Part shown: in pieces, positions 44,625-52,471 of the stretch
How the letters are laid out: each line of letters starts with the position of its first letter
How positions within the stretch are numbered: position 1 is the first letter of the stretch
Assembly (NCBI RefSeq): GCF_004791695.1
Contig: NZ_SRSO01000015.1
Location: 49,615-113,614, forward strand
From: Flavivirga rizhaonensis
Lineage (GTDB): Bacteria > Bacteroidota > Bacteroidia > Flavobacteriales > Flavobacteriaceae
DNA length: 64,000 bases
Direction of reading: 5' to 3'
Translations under genes and position numbers: made by a program
The notes under the pieces: model-generated
Database searches by the model: none
What the model was told of the DNA's origin: nothing
What the model saw: the letters and a program-made list of their open reading frames with translations, nothing else

Positions 44625-45365
44625 ATGAAAAGCATTCGTAACATATTAAATTCCCGTTCTAAACGCAACGGGAATTTTTTTATGCAATTAACTAAAATTC
44701 TTGGGTTTAAACCTAAACACATTAAATTCTACAAAACAGCATTCACTCATCGATCCATGAATATAAAGGATAGTAAAGGCAATGCTATTAATTATGAACG
44801 GTTAGAGTTTTTAGGAGATGCTACATTAAGTGCCGTCATTGCATCACATTTATATCTAGAAGTACCAAGTGGTGATGAGGGGTATCTAACTAAGATGCGT
44901 TCTAAGATTGTAAGTAGAGAGCATTTAAATGAACTAGGAAAAGACTTAAATTTAATAGACTTAGTAGAGAGTAAAATTCCACCTGGACAGTTTGGAGACA
45001 ATATTTATGGTAATATTTTTGAAGCTTTAATAGGTGCTATTTTTCTTGATAAAGGTTATAAGTTTTGCGAAAAGTTTATATATAAATGTGTTATTATTCC
45101 TTATGTAGATATTGAAACTTTAGAGGGTAAAGTTATTAGCTATAAAAGTTTGCTTATTGAATGGTGTCAAAAAGAAAAGAAAACATTTGGCTATAATGTA
45201 TATGAAGATACTGGTAATGATGAGGTTCGACATTTTTCAGTAAAGCTATCTATAGACGAAAAAATTGTTGCAAAAGCACGTGCAACATCAAAGAAAAAAG
45301 CAGAAGAAAAAGCTTCAAAACGTGCTTTTTTCGCATTTCAAAGCAAGATGTCTAAAATGATTTAA
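44625..45365 (+). CDS. rnc: Ribonuclease III
   Basis: 246 residues. The RNase III signature NYERLEFLGDATLSAVIASHLY (about 62-83) and the second acidic site NIFEALIGAIFLDKGY are followed by a C-terminal double-stranded-RNA-binding domain (about 170-240). It matures rRNA and cuts structured mRNAs. The first 20 residues (SIRNILNSRSKRNGNFFMQLTKILGF) resemble the N-terminal extension I remember from other Bacteroidota RNase III, so the ATG at 44625 is kept. An alternative ATG at 44682 lies directly after an unusual terminator-like hairpin inside the gene. Confidence 0.92.
   Translation: MKSIRNILNSRSKRNGNFFMQLTKILGFKPKHIKFYKTAFTHRSMNIKDSKGNAINYERLEFLGDATLSAVIASHLYLEVPSGDEGYLTKMRSKIVSREHLNELGKDLNLIDLVESKIPPGQFGDNIYGNIFEALIGAIFLDKGYKFCEKFIYKCVIIPYVDIETLEGKVISYKSLLIEWCQKEKKTFGYNVYEDTGNDEVRHFSVKLSIDEKIVAKARATSKKKAEEKASKRAFFAFQSKMSKMI
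44648..44681 (+). terminator. Terminator-like hairpin inside the first codons of rnc
   Basis: A perfect 11-bp stem (AAATTCCCGTT, 44648-44658; complement at 44667-44677) with an 8-base loop is followed by seven T residues (44675-44681). It codes in frame for NSRSKRNGNFF of RNase III. Its form is that of an intrinsic terminator 125 bp after the fabF stop. It may end most acpP-fabF transcripts, or be cut by RNase III itself as feedback. Confidence 0.6.
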
Positions 45366-45485
45366 GGCTTTTTGGGCAAAAGGACTAAACTATAACGTTT
45401 TCGTTTATTTTGTTATTAAGATATCAATCAAACGTATTCCGATTGACTGTTTTTAATATTATATTTACCGCGATTAATATAAGTT

Positions 45486-45971
45486 ATGGCTGTACACAAA
45501 CTTATTCTTGATGATATTTTTGAAGAAGATTTATATACTTTAATAGCAATTCATTGTACACTTGAAGATTATCGTTTAGCATATCTTTTAAATAAATATT
45601 TAGGAATAAGTCTTATAAGAAAACCATTGGATTTAGATTATCAGGATGAAAAATCAACGTACTCAATTTTTGAATGGGAAGATAATAAACAGCAAACAAT
45701 CTGGAATCTAGTATCTAATGTATGCAAAACAGAAGATTATAGACAAAGGAATGATGAATCATTATTTGATTCTGAAGAAAAAATAACGAGGACAACATAT
45801 TTAATACCAGAATATAAAACGGTTAATTATTTTTTAAAAATAGATAATGACATCAATTTTAGTAAAGAGAAATACATTCTGAATAATGTATTAGAAGTAC
45901 CTCAAATAGCTACGGCTTATAGTATTGATAGCAATCAATTGAAATCTAAGGACAATTTAATTTTTAACTAA
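45486..45971 (+). CDS. IPExxxVDY-family protein
   Basis: A 161-residue cytoplasmic protein of a small Bacteroidota-specific family named after its motif; here the motif reads IPEYKTVNY (about 109-117), with Asn replacing the usual Asp. No enzymatic residues are known. Its stop codon overlaps the pyruvate kinase start (TAATG), so it is translationally coupled to pyk, a linkage that I recall as common in Flavobacteriia. Function unknown. Confidence 0.8.
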   Translation: MAVHKLILDDIFEEDLYTLIAIHCTLEDYRLAYLLNKYLGISLIRKPLDLDYQDEKSTYSIFEWEDNKQQTIWNLVSNVCKTEDYRQRNDESLFDSEEKITRTTYLIPEYKTVNYFLKIDNDINFSKEKYILNNVLEVPQIATAYSIDSNQLKSKDNLIFN

Positions 45972-47413
45972 TGTCAAGAACAAAGAAAACGAAGATAGTA
46001 GCAACATTAGGACCTGCTACAAGTACAAAAGAAGTTTTAAAGGGAATGCTTGAAGAAGGCGTTAATGTATTTAGAATAAACTTCTCTCATGCCGATTACA
46101 GTGATGTTACTCAACGCATTAAAATGATAAGAGAGTTAAATGAAGAGTTCGGTTTTACTGCTGCTATTTTAGCAGATTTACAAGGTCCTAAACTTCGTGT
46201 TGGTGTTATGAAAGAAGAAGTAGTTGTGCACCCTGATGATGAAATCGTATTTGCTACTGGCAAACGTTTTGAAGGTACAAAGGAACGTGTTTATATGACA
46301 TATGAAAGGTTTCCACAAGATGCAAAACCAGGAGAGCGTATCCTTTTAGATGATGGAAAATTAATTTTTGAAGTAGCCTCTACTAACAATAAGGACGAAG
46401 TTGTTGCTCGTGTTATTCAGGGAGGTCCACTTAAATCTAAAAAAGGAGTAAACCTTCCTAATACAAATATTTCGCAACCAGCTTTAACCGAAAAAGATAT
46501 TGAAGATGCTATTTTCGCTATTAGCCAGGAGGTGGATTGGGTTGCTTTGTCGTTTGTGCGTCATGCAGAAGATTTAATGCAACTTCGCGATTTAATAAAT
46601 AAGCATAGCGAGCATAAAATACCAATTATAGCTAAAATTGAAAAGCCAGAGGCTGTAGAGAACATCGATAAAATTGTAACGCACTGTGACGGTCTTATGG
46701 TTGCTCGAGGTGATTTAGGTGTAGAGGTTCCTGCAGAGGAAGTGCCACTTATTCAAAAACAATTGGTGTTACGTGCTAAAAAAACAAGAATTCCAGTAAT
46801 TATAGCAACCCAAATGATGGAGACTATGATTTCTAGTTTAACGCCAACAAGAGCAGAGGTAAACGATGTTGCGAATTCGGTTATGGATGGTGCAGATGCT
46901 GTAATGCTATCTGGAGAGACGTCTGTAGGTAGTTACCCAGTACAGGTCATTAAGAAAATGTCTGATATACTTAAAAGTGTAGAAGATTCAAAATTAATTA
47001 AAGTACCTCAATTACCACCTCATATTCGTACAAATCGTTATATAACAAAGTCTATTTGCTATCATGCTGCTAATATGGCAAACGAGATTAGTGCAAAAGC
47101 TATTTCAACATTAACAAACAGTGGGTATACAGCATTTCAAATTTCGGCATGGAGACCGTCGTGTCATATTTTAGTTTTTACATCTAATAAGCGTATATTA
47201 ACACGACTTAGCTTGCTTTGGGGAGTTCGTGCTTTTTACTATGATAAATTTGTAAGTACAGATGAAACGATTGAGGATGTAAATAATATTGCCTGTAAAA
47301 TGGGTTATTTAGAAGAAGGGGATATGCTTATTAGTTTAGCGGCAATGCCTATTAAAGACAGGGGTATGGTGAATACATTACGAGTTACAGAAATAGATAC
47401 TTGTAATTTTTAA
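45971..47413 (+). CDS. pyk: Pyruvate kinase
   Basis: 480 residues with the substrate loop NFSHADYSDVTQRI, the catalytic lysine block IIAKIEKPEAVENIDKI, the metal site ARGDLGVEVPAEEVPLIQK and the signature VMDGADAVMLSGETSVGSYP, followed by the C-terminal allosteric domain. It makes ATP and pyruvate from phosphoenolpyruvate. It starts inside the stop of the IPExxxVDY gene and is closed by an intrinsic terminator. Confidence 0.96.
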   Translation: MSRTKKTKIVATLGPATSTKEVLKGMLEEGVNVFRINFSHADYSDVTQRIKMIRELNEEFGFTAAILADLQGPKLRVGVMKEEVVVHPDDEIVFATGKRFEGTKERVYMTYERFPQDAKPGERILLDDGKLIFEVASTNNKDEVVARVIQGGPLKSKKGVNLPNTNISQPALTEKDIEDAIFAISQEVDWVALSFVRHAEDLMQLRDLINKHSEHKIPIIAKIEKPEAVENIDKIVTHCDGLMVARGDLGVEVPAEEVPLIQKQLVLRAKKTRIPVIIATQMMETMISSLTPTRAEVNDVANSVMDGADAVMLSGETSVGSYPVQVIKKMSDILKSVEDSKLIKVPQLPPHIRTNRYITKSICYHAANMANEISAKAISTLTNSGYTAFQISAWRPSCHILVFTSNKRILTRLSLLWGVRAFYYDKFVSTDETIEDVNNIACKMGYLEEGDMLISLAAMPIKDRGMVNTLRVTEIDTCNF

Positions 47414-47437
47414 TAAATTCAGTATATAAAATATTTT

Positions 47438-47470
47438 AAGCGTTATTCTTATAAAGGGTAGCGCTTTTTT
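47438..47470 (+). terminator. Terminator of pyk
   Basis: AAGCGTTA pairs with TAGCGCTT (one U-G wobble on the plus strand) around a 13-base loop and is followed by a T run; it begins 25 bp after the stop. Confidence 0.7.
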
Positions 47471-47535
47471 ATAGTATCTCAAATAAGGAAAATTGATCCA
47501 GAGAGAAGTTAAAGGGTTTCAATACATCTGCCCGA

Positions 47536-48633
47536 TCAAAACTTAAACTTCAACTGTACACTCACACTTTTTTGCTCAGGCTTTTTCTTCATTTCGGTAT
47601 TTAAATTAGACATCGATATTCCCAATAAACGTACCGAATTGCTTAACTTTTCCTGATATAACAAATCCTTGGCGGTTTCTAGAATAATACTCTTATCGTT
47701 AATAAAATATTGCAATGTTTTACTCCTAGTTTGTAATGTAAAGTCACTGTATTTTATTTTTAGGGTTACCGTTTTTCCAGCAACATTACTCTTTTTTAAA
47801 CGTCGTGCAACCTCTTCTGCAACATGTTCAAGTTTTTCAAGCATAAAAATTTCACTGGATAAGTTTTTACTAAAAGTACGTTCGGCAGCTAACGATTTTC
47901 TAATTCTGTTAGGTTTTACTTCACTATTGTGAACGCCTCTAACCACATAGTAATAGTAACGTCCCGATTTCCCAAAGTTCTTATTAAGATATTCAAGTGA
48001 TTTTCCTTTTAAATCCAACCCTGTAAAAATGCCTTTTTGATACATTTTTTCGGCAGTCACTTTACCCACGCCATAAAACTTCCTAATATCTAATTGTTCT
48101 AAGAATTCAATGACTTCCTCTGGATTTATTGTCTTTTGTCCATTAGGTTTATTATAATCGCTCGCTACTTTAGCAATAAATTTATTAATAGAAATACCAG
48201 CAGAAGCCGTTAAACCAACTTCTTCAAAAATGCGCTCACGAATTTCTTCTGCAATTAGAGAGGCACTGGGGTTCCCCTTTTTGTTTTCGGTAACATCCAA
48301 GTAAGCTTCATCTAATGATAGCGGCTCTACTAAATCGGTATAATCATAAAAAATAGCTCTAATTTTTTTAGAAATTTCCGAATAACGCTCAAAATTTGCT
48401 CTTACAAAAATGAGTTCAGGGCATAACTTTGCAGCCAAATTACCAGCCATGGCACTTTTAACACCAAATTTTCTAGCTTCATAACTTGCTGCACTAACAA
48501 CACCTCGTTTACCACCCCCGCCAACAGCAATGGGTTTCCCTTTAAGATCAGGGTTATCCATTTGCTCAACAGATGCGTAAAAGGCATCCATATCCACATG
48601 AATAATTTTTCGTATTGGTAAATCCATAGACAT
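47536..48633 (-). CDS. dinB: DNA polymerase IV (Y-family)
   Basis: A 365-residue translesion polymerase. The palm motifs are IIHVDMDAFYASVEQ (metal Asp, about 11-25) and PLSLDEAYLDVTENK (metal Asp-Glu). YEARKFGVKSAM lies in the fingers, helix-hairpin-helix elements follow, and a little-finger domain with LAAERTFSKNL closes the fold. It copies damaged DNA at low fidelity. It is convergent with pyk and divergent from the CYTH gene. An ATG two codons downstream is an equally possible start. Confidence 0.95.
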   Translation of the reverse strand: MSMDLPIRKIIHVDMDAFYASVEQMDNPDLKGKPIAVGGGGKRGVVSAASYEARKFGVKSAMAGNLAAKLCPELIFVRANFERYSEISKKIRAIFYDYTDLVEPLSLDEAYLDVTENKKGNPSASLIAEEIRERIFEEVGLTASAGISINKFIAKVASDYNKPNGQKTINPEEVIEFLEQLDIRKFYGVGKVTAEKMYQKGIFTGLDLKGKSLEYLNKNFGKSGRYYYYVVRGVHNSEVKPNRIRKSLAAERTFSKNLSSEIFMLEKLEHVAEEVARRLKKSNVAGKTVTLKIKYSDFTLQTRSKTLQYFINDKSIILETAKDLLYQEKLSNSVRLLGISMSNLNTEMKKKPEQKSVSVQLKFKF

Positions 48634-48646
48634 ACTGTAAATTTAT

Positions 48647-48670
48647 GAATTCCTGCGAAGGCAGGAATCT
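48647..48670. repeat. Short palindromic intergenic repeat (ATTCCTGC-GAAG-GCAGGAAT)
   Basis: A perfect 8-bp stem with a GAAG loop (48649-48668) lies between the divergent dinB and CYTH genes. It is the same type as the element at 42229-42254. The A+T-rich flank toward higher coordinates also resembles, in inverse orientation, the flank of that copy. Confidence 0.6.
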
Positions 48671-48722
48671 CAATTTATGAGATTTGAATAAAATTAATAA
48701 GATACTCTTCGTGGACGTTATT

Positions 48723-49190
48723 ATGATAGAAATAGAACGTAAATTTTTAGTAACATCAAATGGGTATAAAAATGAAGCATTCAAGAGTACCAGAATTATT
48801 CAAGGGTTTCTAAACACTCATAAAGAACGAACGGTTCGTGTTAGGTTGAAAGGAGATATAGGCTATATAACGGTTAAAGGAGAGTCTACGCAAAATGGAC
48901 TATCACGATTTGAATGGGAAAAAGAAATATCTAAAACCGAAGCAGAATCACTTTTAAATATTTGTGAATCAGGAGTTATTGATAAAATTCGCTATGAAGT
49001 AAAGATTAAAAATCATATTTTTGAAATAGATGAATTTTTTGGAGATAATGAGGGTTTAGTCATTGTAGAAGTTGAATTATGCAGTGAGGATGATATCTTT
49101 GATAGACCTCATTGGATAGGTGAAGAGGTTACAGGACAGATAAAATATTATAACTCCCAGTTAAGTAAACACCCATATAATACGTGGTAA
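48723..49190 (+). CDS. CYTH-domain protein, probable inorganic triphosphatase
   Basis: About 155 residues from the ATG that begins MIEIERKFLV; an upstream ATG adds thirteen unlikely residues. The N-terminal ExExK signature is IEIERKF. Paired charged strands (RTVRVRLKGDIGYITVKGE; SRFEWEKEI; KIRYEVKIKNHIFEIDEFFGDNEGLVIVEVEL) form the triphosphate tunnel fold. Bacterial members mostly hydrolyse tripolyphosphate; the true substrate here is not known. It is read away from dinB and followed by the YCII lipoprotein after 20 bp. Confidence 0.83.
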   Translation: MIEIERKFLVTSNGYKNEAFKSTRIIQGFLNTHKERTVRVRLKGDIGYITVKGESTQNGLSRFEWEKEISKTEAESLLNICESGVIDKIRYEVKIKNHIFEIDEFFGDNEGLVIVEVELCSEDDIFDRPHWIGEEVTGQIKYYNSQLSKHPYNTW

Positions 49191-49210
49191 TAATCTAAAA
49201 AGACCTAATT

Positions 49211-49756
49211 ATGAAACATTTAATAATACCAGTATTTTTAGCATGTGTTCTTTTTTCGTGTAAAGAAGGTGCAAAAGCCTCTATAGCAGATGTTAAAGAA
49301 AATACATCAGAAGTTGTTGAAGAACAAGTTGACTCAATAATAGAGGCTCCACAAGAAACTATTAAGAAAACCGTAAAACAAATTAAAGAGGAACTTACCG
49401 CAAAAGGCTTTAAGATTTTTGATTATGTTGATGAAAAAACGCAAGACACTATTTTAATGCAACAATATTTTATGGCGTTTTTAAAAACAGGGCCCATAAG
49501 AGGACAAAACGAAGAGGAAACAGCTTTATTACAGAAAGAGCATTTAGCACATTTAACGAAAATGTACGAGTTAGGATATGCAGATATTTCTGGTCCTTTT
49601 GGGGACGATGGAGATATTCGTGGAATAACTATTTATAATGTACCCACATTAAAAATGGCAGATAGTTTAGCAAAGTCTGACCCTATGGTAAAGGCAGGAC
49701 GCTTAGAAGTTGAGATACACCCGTGGTGGGCAGGAAAAGGATTTCCTTTACGATAA
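49211..49756 (+). CDS. YCII-domain lipoprotein
   Basis: 181 residues: lipoprotein signal with lipidated Cys17 (CVLFSCKEG), a charged linker with possible coiled coil (about 20-65), and a YCII-related domain (about 80-175: MQQYFMAFLKTGPIRGQNEEETALLQKEHLAHLTKMYELGYADISGPFGDDGDIRGITIYNV). YCII proteins are dimeric alpha-beta barrels of uncertain function; the conserved His of the fold is in KEHLAHL. A membrane-tethered version is less usual. Its stop overlaps the next gene's start (TAATG). Confidence 0.78.
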   Translation: MKHLIIPVFLACVLFSCKEGAKASIADVKENTSEVVEEQVDSIIEAPQETIKKTVKQIKEELTAKGFKIFDYVDEKTQDTILMQQYFMAFLKTGPIRGQNEEETALLQKEHLAHLTKMYELGYADISGPFGDDGDIRGITIYNVPTLKMADSLAKSDPMVKAGRLEVEIHPWWAGKGFPLR

Positions 49757-50625
49757 TGTTAAGACTTTTAAAGCTTCTACTTAGTGTCATTAATATTATA
49801 ATAATTATAACATTAATGATCATTCATTTTGTTACAAAAGAGAGCAGTTATCAGGCATCTTTATATTTTTACACGTTCCCTCTACCCATAATTATTCTTA
49901 TAGTTTTAATACTTTCTATTTTTATAAAAAAAAGAAAGTATCATCTAATATTAGTAGGGATTTTATTAATTGTCTGGTTAGGAAGAAGCTTTAGAATTCA
50001 TATTGCAGAAGATATTAAAGAAACAGACTTAGAGGTTGTTTTTTGGAATGCTTCACATGATAGGGATTTTGAAGAAGCTTTTAATGTCAATGAAGGCATC
50101 CCAGATGTACTTGTTTTGGTTGAACATGGTGAATTTATAGTAAAAGAGTTTCAACAAAAATATCCTGATTATAATTTTTATAGATCCATTAGAGGTGTTA
50201 GTATTTTTTCAAGAACACCGTTAAAAATTATAAATGAAACAATATCAAAATACAAGTCTAACTTTATAAATTTTGAAACCCAAGGAATTAATTTCTATGT
50301 TTTTGATGTGTCGGCAAGTATGGATGTGCCTCGCGAATGGGAATTAGGGTTTGTAAACGCATTAATTCAAGAAACGAATAATACTGTGATCTTAGGAGAT
50401 TTTAATGTGCCTTATGAATCTAAGTATTTCGATGCTATTAAAACGAATTTTAATCATGCTTTCTCAGAAAAAGGAAATGGCCTTAGAGAAACTTGGTTTT
50501 GGAATATTCCTTTACTGTCTTTAGACCATATTTGGGTTTCTAAAGATTTAAAAGTCCTTAAAACAGAAAAGATAGCTACTTTTAAATCAGATCATAGTAT
50601 GGTGAAAACATATGTTAGAAAGTGA
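49756..50625 (+). CDS. Membrane-anchored endonuclease/exonuclease/phosphatase-family protein
   Basis: About 289 residues from the ATG overlapping the previous stop. Three hydrophobic helices (LLKLLLSVINIIIIITLMIIHF; YFYTFPLPIIILIVLILSIFI; HLILVGILLIVWLG) precede an EEP domain. The domain shows EVVFWNASHD, DVLVLVEHGE, the NVILGDFNVP metal/catalytic block, LDHIWVSKD and the terminal FKSDHSMV histidine. Such membrane EEP proteins may cut phosphodiesters of lipids or nucleic acids at the cell envelope. Substrate unknown. It is translationally coupled to the YCII lipoprotein. Confidence 0.8.
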   Translation: MLRLLKLLLSVINIIIIITLMIIHFVTKESSYQASLYFYTFPLPIIILIVLILSIFIKKRKYHLILVGILLIVWLGRSFRIHIAEDIKETDLEVVFWNASHDRDFEEAFNVNEGIPDVLVLVEHGEFIVKEFQQKYPDYNFYRSIRGVSIFSRTPLKIINETISKYKSNFINFETQGINFYVFDVSASMDVPREWELGFVNALIQETNNTVILGDFNVPYESKYFDAIKTNFNHAFSEKGNGLRETWFWNIPLLSLDHIWVSKDLKVLKTEKIATFKSDHSMVKTYVRK

Positions 50626-50651
50626 TTTTATTAAGAAATTATATCGTCTAT

Positions 50652-51173
50652 TTAATTTATATACAGCCCTTCTGTTTTTATTCTAAGGTGATTATTCATT
50701 TCTAAAATCGAGTCTATAAGATACTTGTTGCTATCTATTAATTCTGATGAATGTTTTTTATTAACTTTTAGTAATGCTTTATTTTTATTTAAAATTGAAG
50801 TTACATTATTTGCACTGTTTAAAGGTAGGTTTTTGTTTATTATTACCATAACTGCAACTATAATAGAAACAATTCCTATATAAAAAACAGGCTTTATAGT
50901 TTGTTTATGGTTAATCAAAATATTAGAATAAATTGAATATCTTTTTTGTTTTGGAAATTTTTGATTAAAAGCTTCTGATAATACTTTGTGTGTGGTATCA
51001 TTTACATTTAATTTTTTAAAATCGTTTTCAAAAGATTTTTTAGAATTAATTAAAAGTAAGCGAAAGTCATTATATTCAGCCTCAGTTATTAATGATAAAA
51101 CAAATTCTTTTTCTTGAAAAGATAAATCAGAAAAACGTTTTTTTAGTAATAGGTCTTCAACAGTTAATCTCAT
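50652..51173 (-). CDS. Putative anti-sigma factor, single-pass membrane protein
   Basis: 173 residues. The N-terminal half (1-90) is charged and helical (LTVEDLLLKKRFSDLSFQEKEFVLSLITEAEYNDFRLL). One transmembrane helix follows (about 94-113: KPVFYIGIVSIIVAVMVIINK), then a short periplasmic tail. It lies 4 bp after the ECF sigma gene in the same operon, the usual arrangement for a membrane anti-sigma factor. No zinc motif is seen and similarity to known anti-sigma families is weak, so the role rests on context. Confidence 0.6.
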   Translation of the reverse strand: MRLTVEDLLLKKRFSDLSFQEKEFVLSLITEAEYNDFRLLLINSKKSFENDFKKLNVNDTTHKVLSEAFNQKFPKQKRYSIYSNILINHKQTIKPVFYIGIVSIIVAVMVIINKNLPLNSANNVTSILNKNKALLKVNKKHSSELIDSNKYLIDSILEMNNHLRIKTEGLYIN

Positions 51174-51177
51174 AATT

Positions 51178-51774
51178 TTAGATTTTGATAGAACTGAATT
51201 TTTTCAGTTTTACCGACAATTTTTTTGTAGCATAAAATAATCTTGATTTTACTGTTCCTTCAGAACATGCCATAATTTCACTTATTTCTTTAATAGACAT
51301 ATTATCTTGATGCCTTAAGGTAAATGTTACACTATGTTTTTCATTCAGTTTTCCAAGCTCGTTATTTAAACTCTTTTTGAATAATAAAAAATCATCTTCG
51401 TTATTAATTATGATAGATGATGTATCATCGTTTTTCAATTCTTCAACATTCAAATTTATTGTTTTATCCTTTCTAGTGGCATTATTTCTATATTCATTTT
51501 TACACATGTTGTAAGCAATACAATATATCCATGATGAAAAGCTTTTGTTATAATCAAATAGCTTAGCCTTCTCTATTAATTTTAAAAACAAATCTTGTAA
51601 AAAATCTTGAGCCTTATTGTTATCTCGATATAGTTTTTGGTAAAAGAAAAGGAATAGCTTTTTTGAGTATCTTTCGTAAATTTCATTAAAAGCTTTTTCC
51701 TTTCCTTTATTTATAAGAACCATCAATTCTTCATCAGACTTGTTTTTATAATTAATTCTAAATTGAAATTCCAA
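51178..51774 (-). CDS. ECF-type RNA polymerase sigma factor
   Basis: 198 residues. Region 2 (about 25-95: AFNEIYERYSKKLFLFFYQKLYRDNNKAQDFLQDLFLKLIEKA...SFSSWIYCIAYNMCKNEYRN) and region 4 (about 135-190: LNEKHSVTFTLRHQDNMSIKEISEIMACSEGTVKSRLFYATKKL) are complete and no region 1 or 3 is present. It directs RNA polymerase to special promoters, likely in response to an envelope signal sensed by the downstream membrane protein. The upstream secreted-protein gene is only 16 bp away. Confidence 0.9.
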   Translation of the reverse strand: MEFQFRINYKNKSDEELMVLINKGKEKAFNEIYERYSKKLFLFFYQKLYRDNNKAQDFLQDLFLKLIEKAKLFDYNKSFSSWIYCIAYNMCKNEYRNNATRKDKTINLNVEELKNDDTSSIIINNEDDFLLFKKSLNNELGKLNEKHSVTFTLRHQDNMSIKEISEIMACSEGTVKSRLFYATKKLSVKLKKFSSIKI

Positions 51775-51790
51775 TATAGGTTATTAAAAA

Positions 51791-52390
51791 TTAAAAAGAT
51801 TCTTCAAAGTTAACGTTGGTAGGCTCTTTAAGCTTTATAGCTCCTTGATGTCCAGTGTTTTTCACATTATCACTAACTATTTCAAATTTAAAATCATCAA
51901 TCAAAACTTCTCCGGTCCCAGATGTTAAAACACCATATGCTATATTTACTGCCTCTTTAGGTACTTTAAGAATAATTTCATATTTAGTCCAATTTGTTGT
52001 GCCTTTTATGGGTCTGTTTTGCATGTTGTCAAAACCTAATGATTTTCCTCTATTTGTACCATCTATTCTTAACCACATTCCAGCCCAGTCTTTTATACTC
52101 TTAGATTTAATATAAGATGTCAATTTTACTTTTTTCCCTAAGAACTTTTTAGGCTCAAAATTTTGCATTATGGTTCCAAAACCTTTAATGTTAGGTTCGA
52201 TGGATTTTAAATAAGCAACATTGCTATTTCTTTCTTTGTTTTTCGTTATTCCAATTTCGTAAGATTCTGGGTTGCTTCCTGCTAGAAACCATCCTTTAAT
52301 TGTTTGTTTGTTAGCTTGGGTAAAAGACAATAAAGCCAAACCGAAAATAACAACGACTAGTTTAAATAATCTTGATTTTATTTTTTTCAT
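51791..52390 (-). CDS. Secreted jelly-roll-like protein preceding the ECF sigma gene
   Basis: About 199 residues from the preferred ATG (MKKIKSRLFKLVVVIFGLALLSFTQA signal peptide); a longer frame adds 23 unlikely residues. The mature part has blocks GWFLAGSNPESYEIGI, KKVKLTSYIKSKSIKDWAGMWLRIDG, SLGFDNMQNRPIKGTTNWTKYEIILKVPKEAVNIAYGVLTSGTGEVLIDDFKFEIV. This pattern is that of carbohydrate-binding-module-like beta-sandwiches found beside some regulators. It may bind a ligand outside the cytoplasm. It probably forms one transcription unit with the sigma and anti-sigma genes, perhaps as the regulon's product or signal partner. Confidence 0.65.
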   Translation of the reverse strand: MKKIKSRLFKLVVVIFGLALLSFTQANKQTIKGWFLAGSNPESYEIGITKNKERNSNVAYLKSIEPNIKGFGTIMQNFEPKKFLGKKVKLTSYIKSKSIKDWAGMWLRIDGTNRGKSLGFDNMQNRPIKGTTNWTKYEIILKVPKEAVNIAYGVLTSGTGEVLIDDFKFEIVSDNVKNTGHQGAIKLKEPTNVNFEESF

Positions 52391-52471
52391 TTTTTGAAAG
52401 TTAAATGTTTTATTTAGTATACACGTTATTTTGAAAAGGTTCAAAAAAAGATACGTCATTTAAGACCAATT

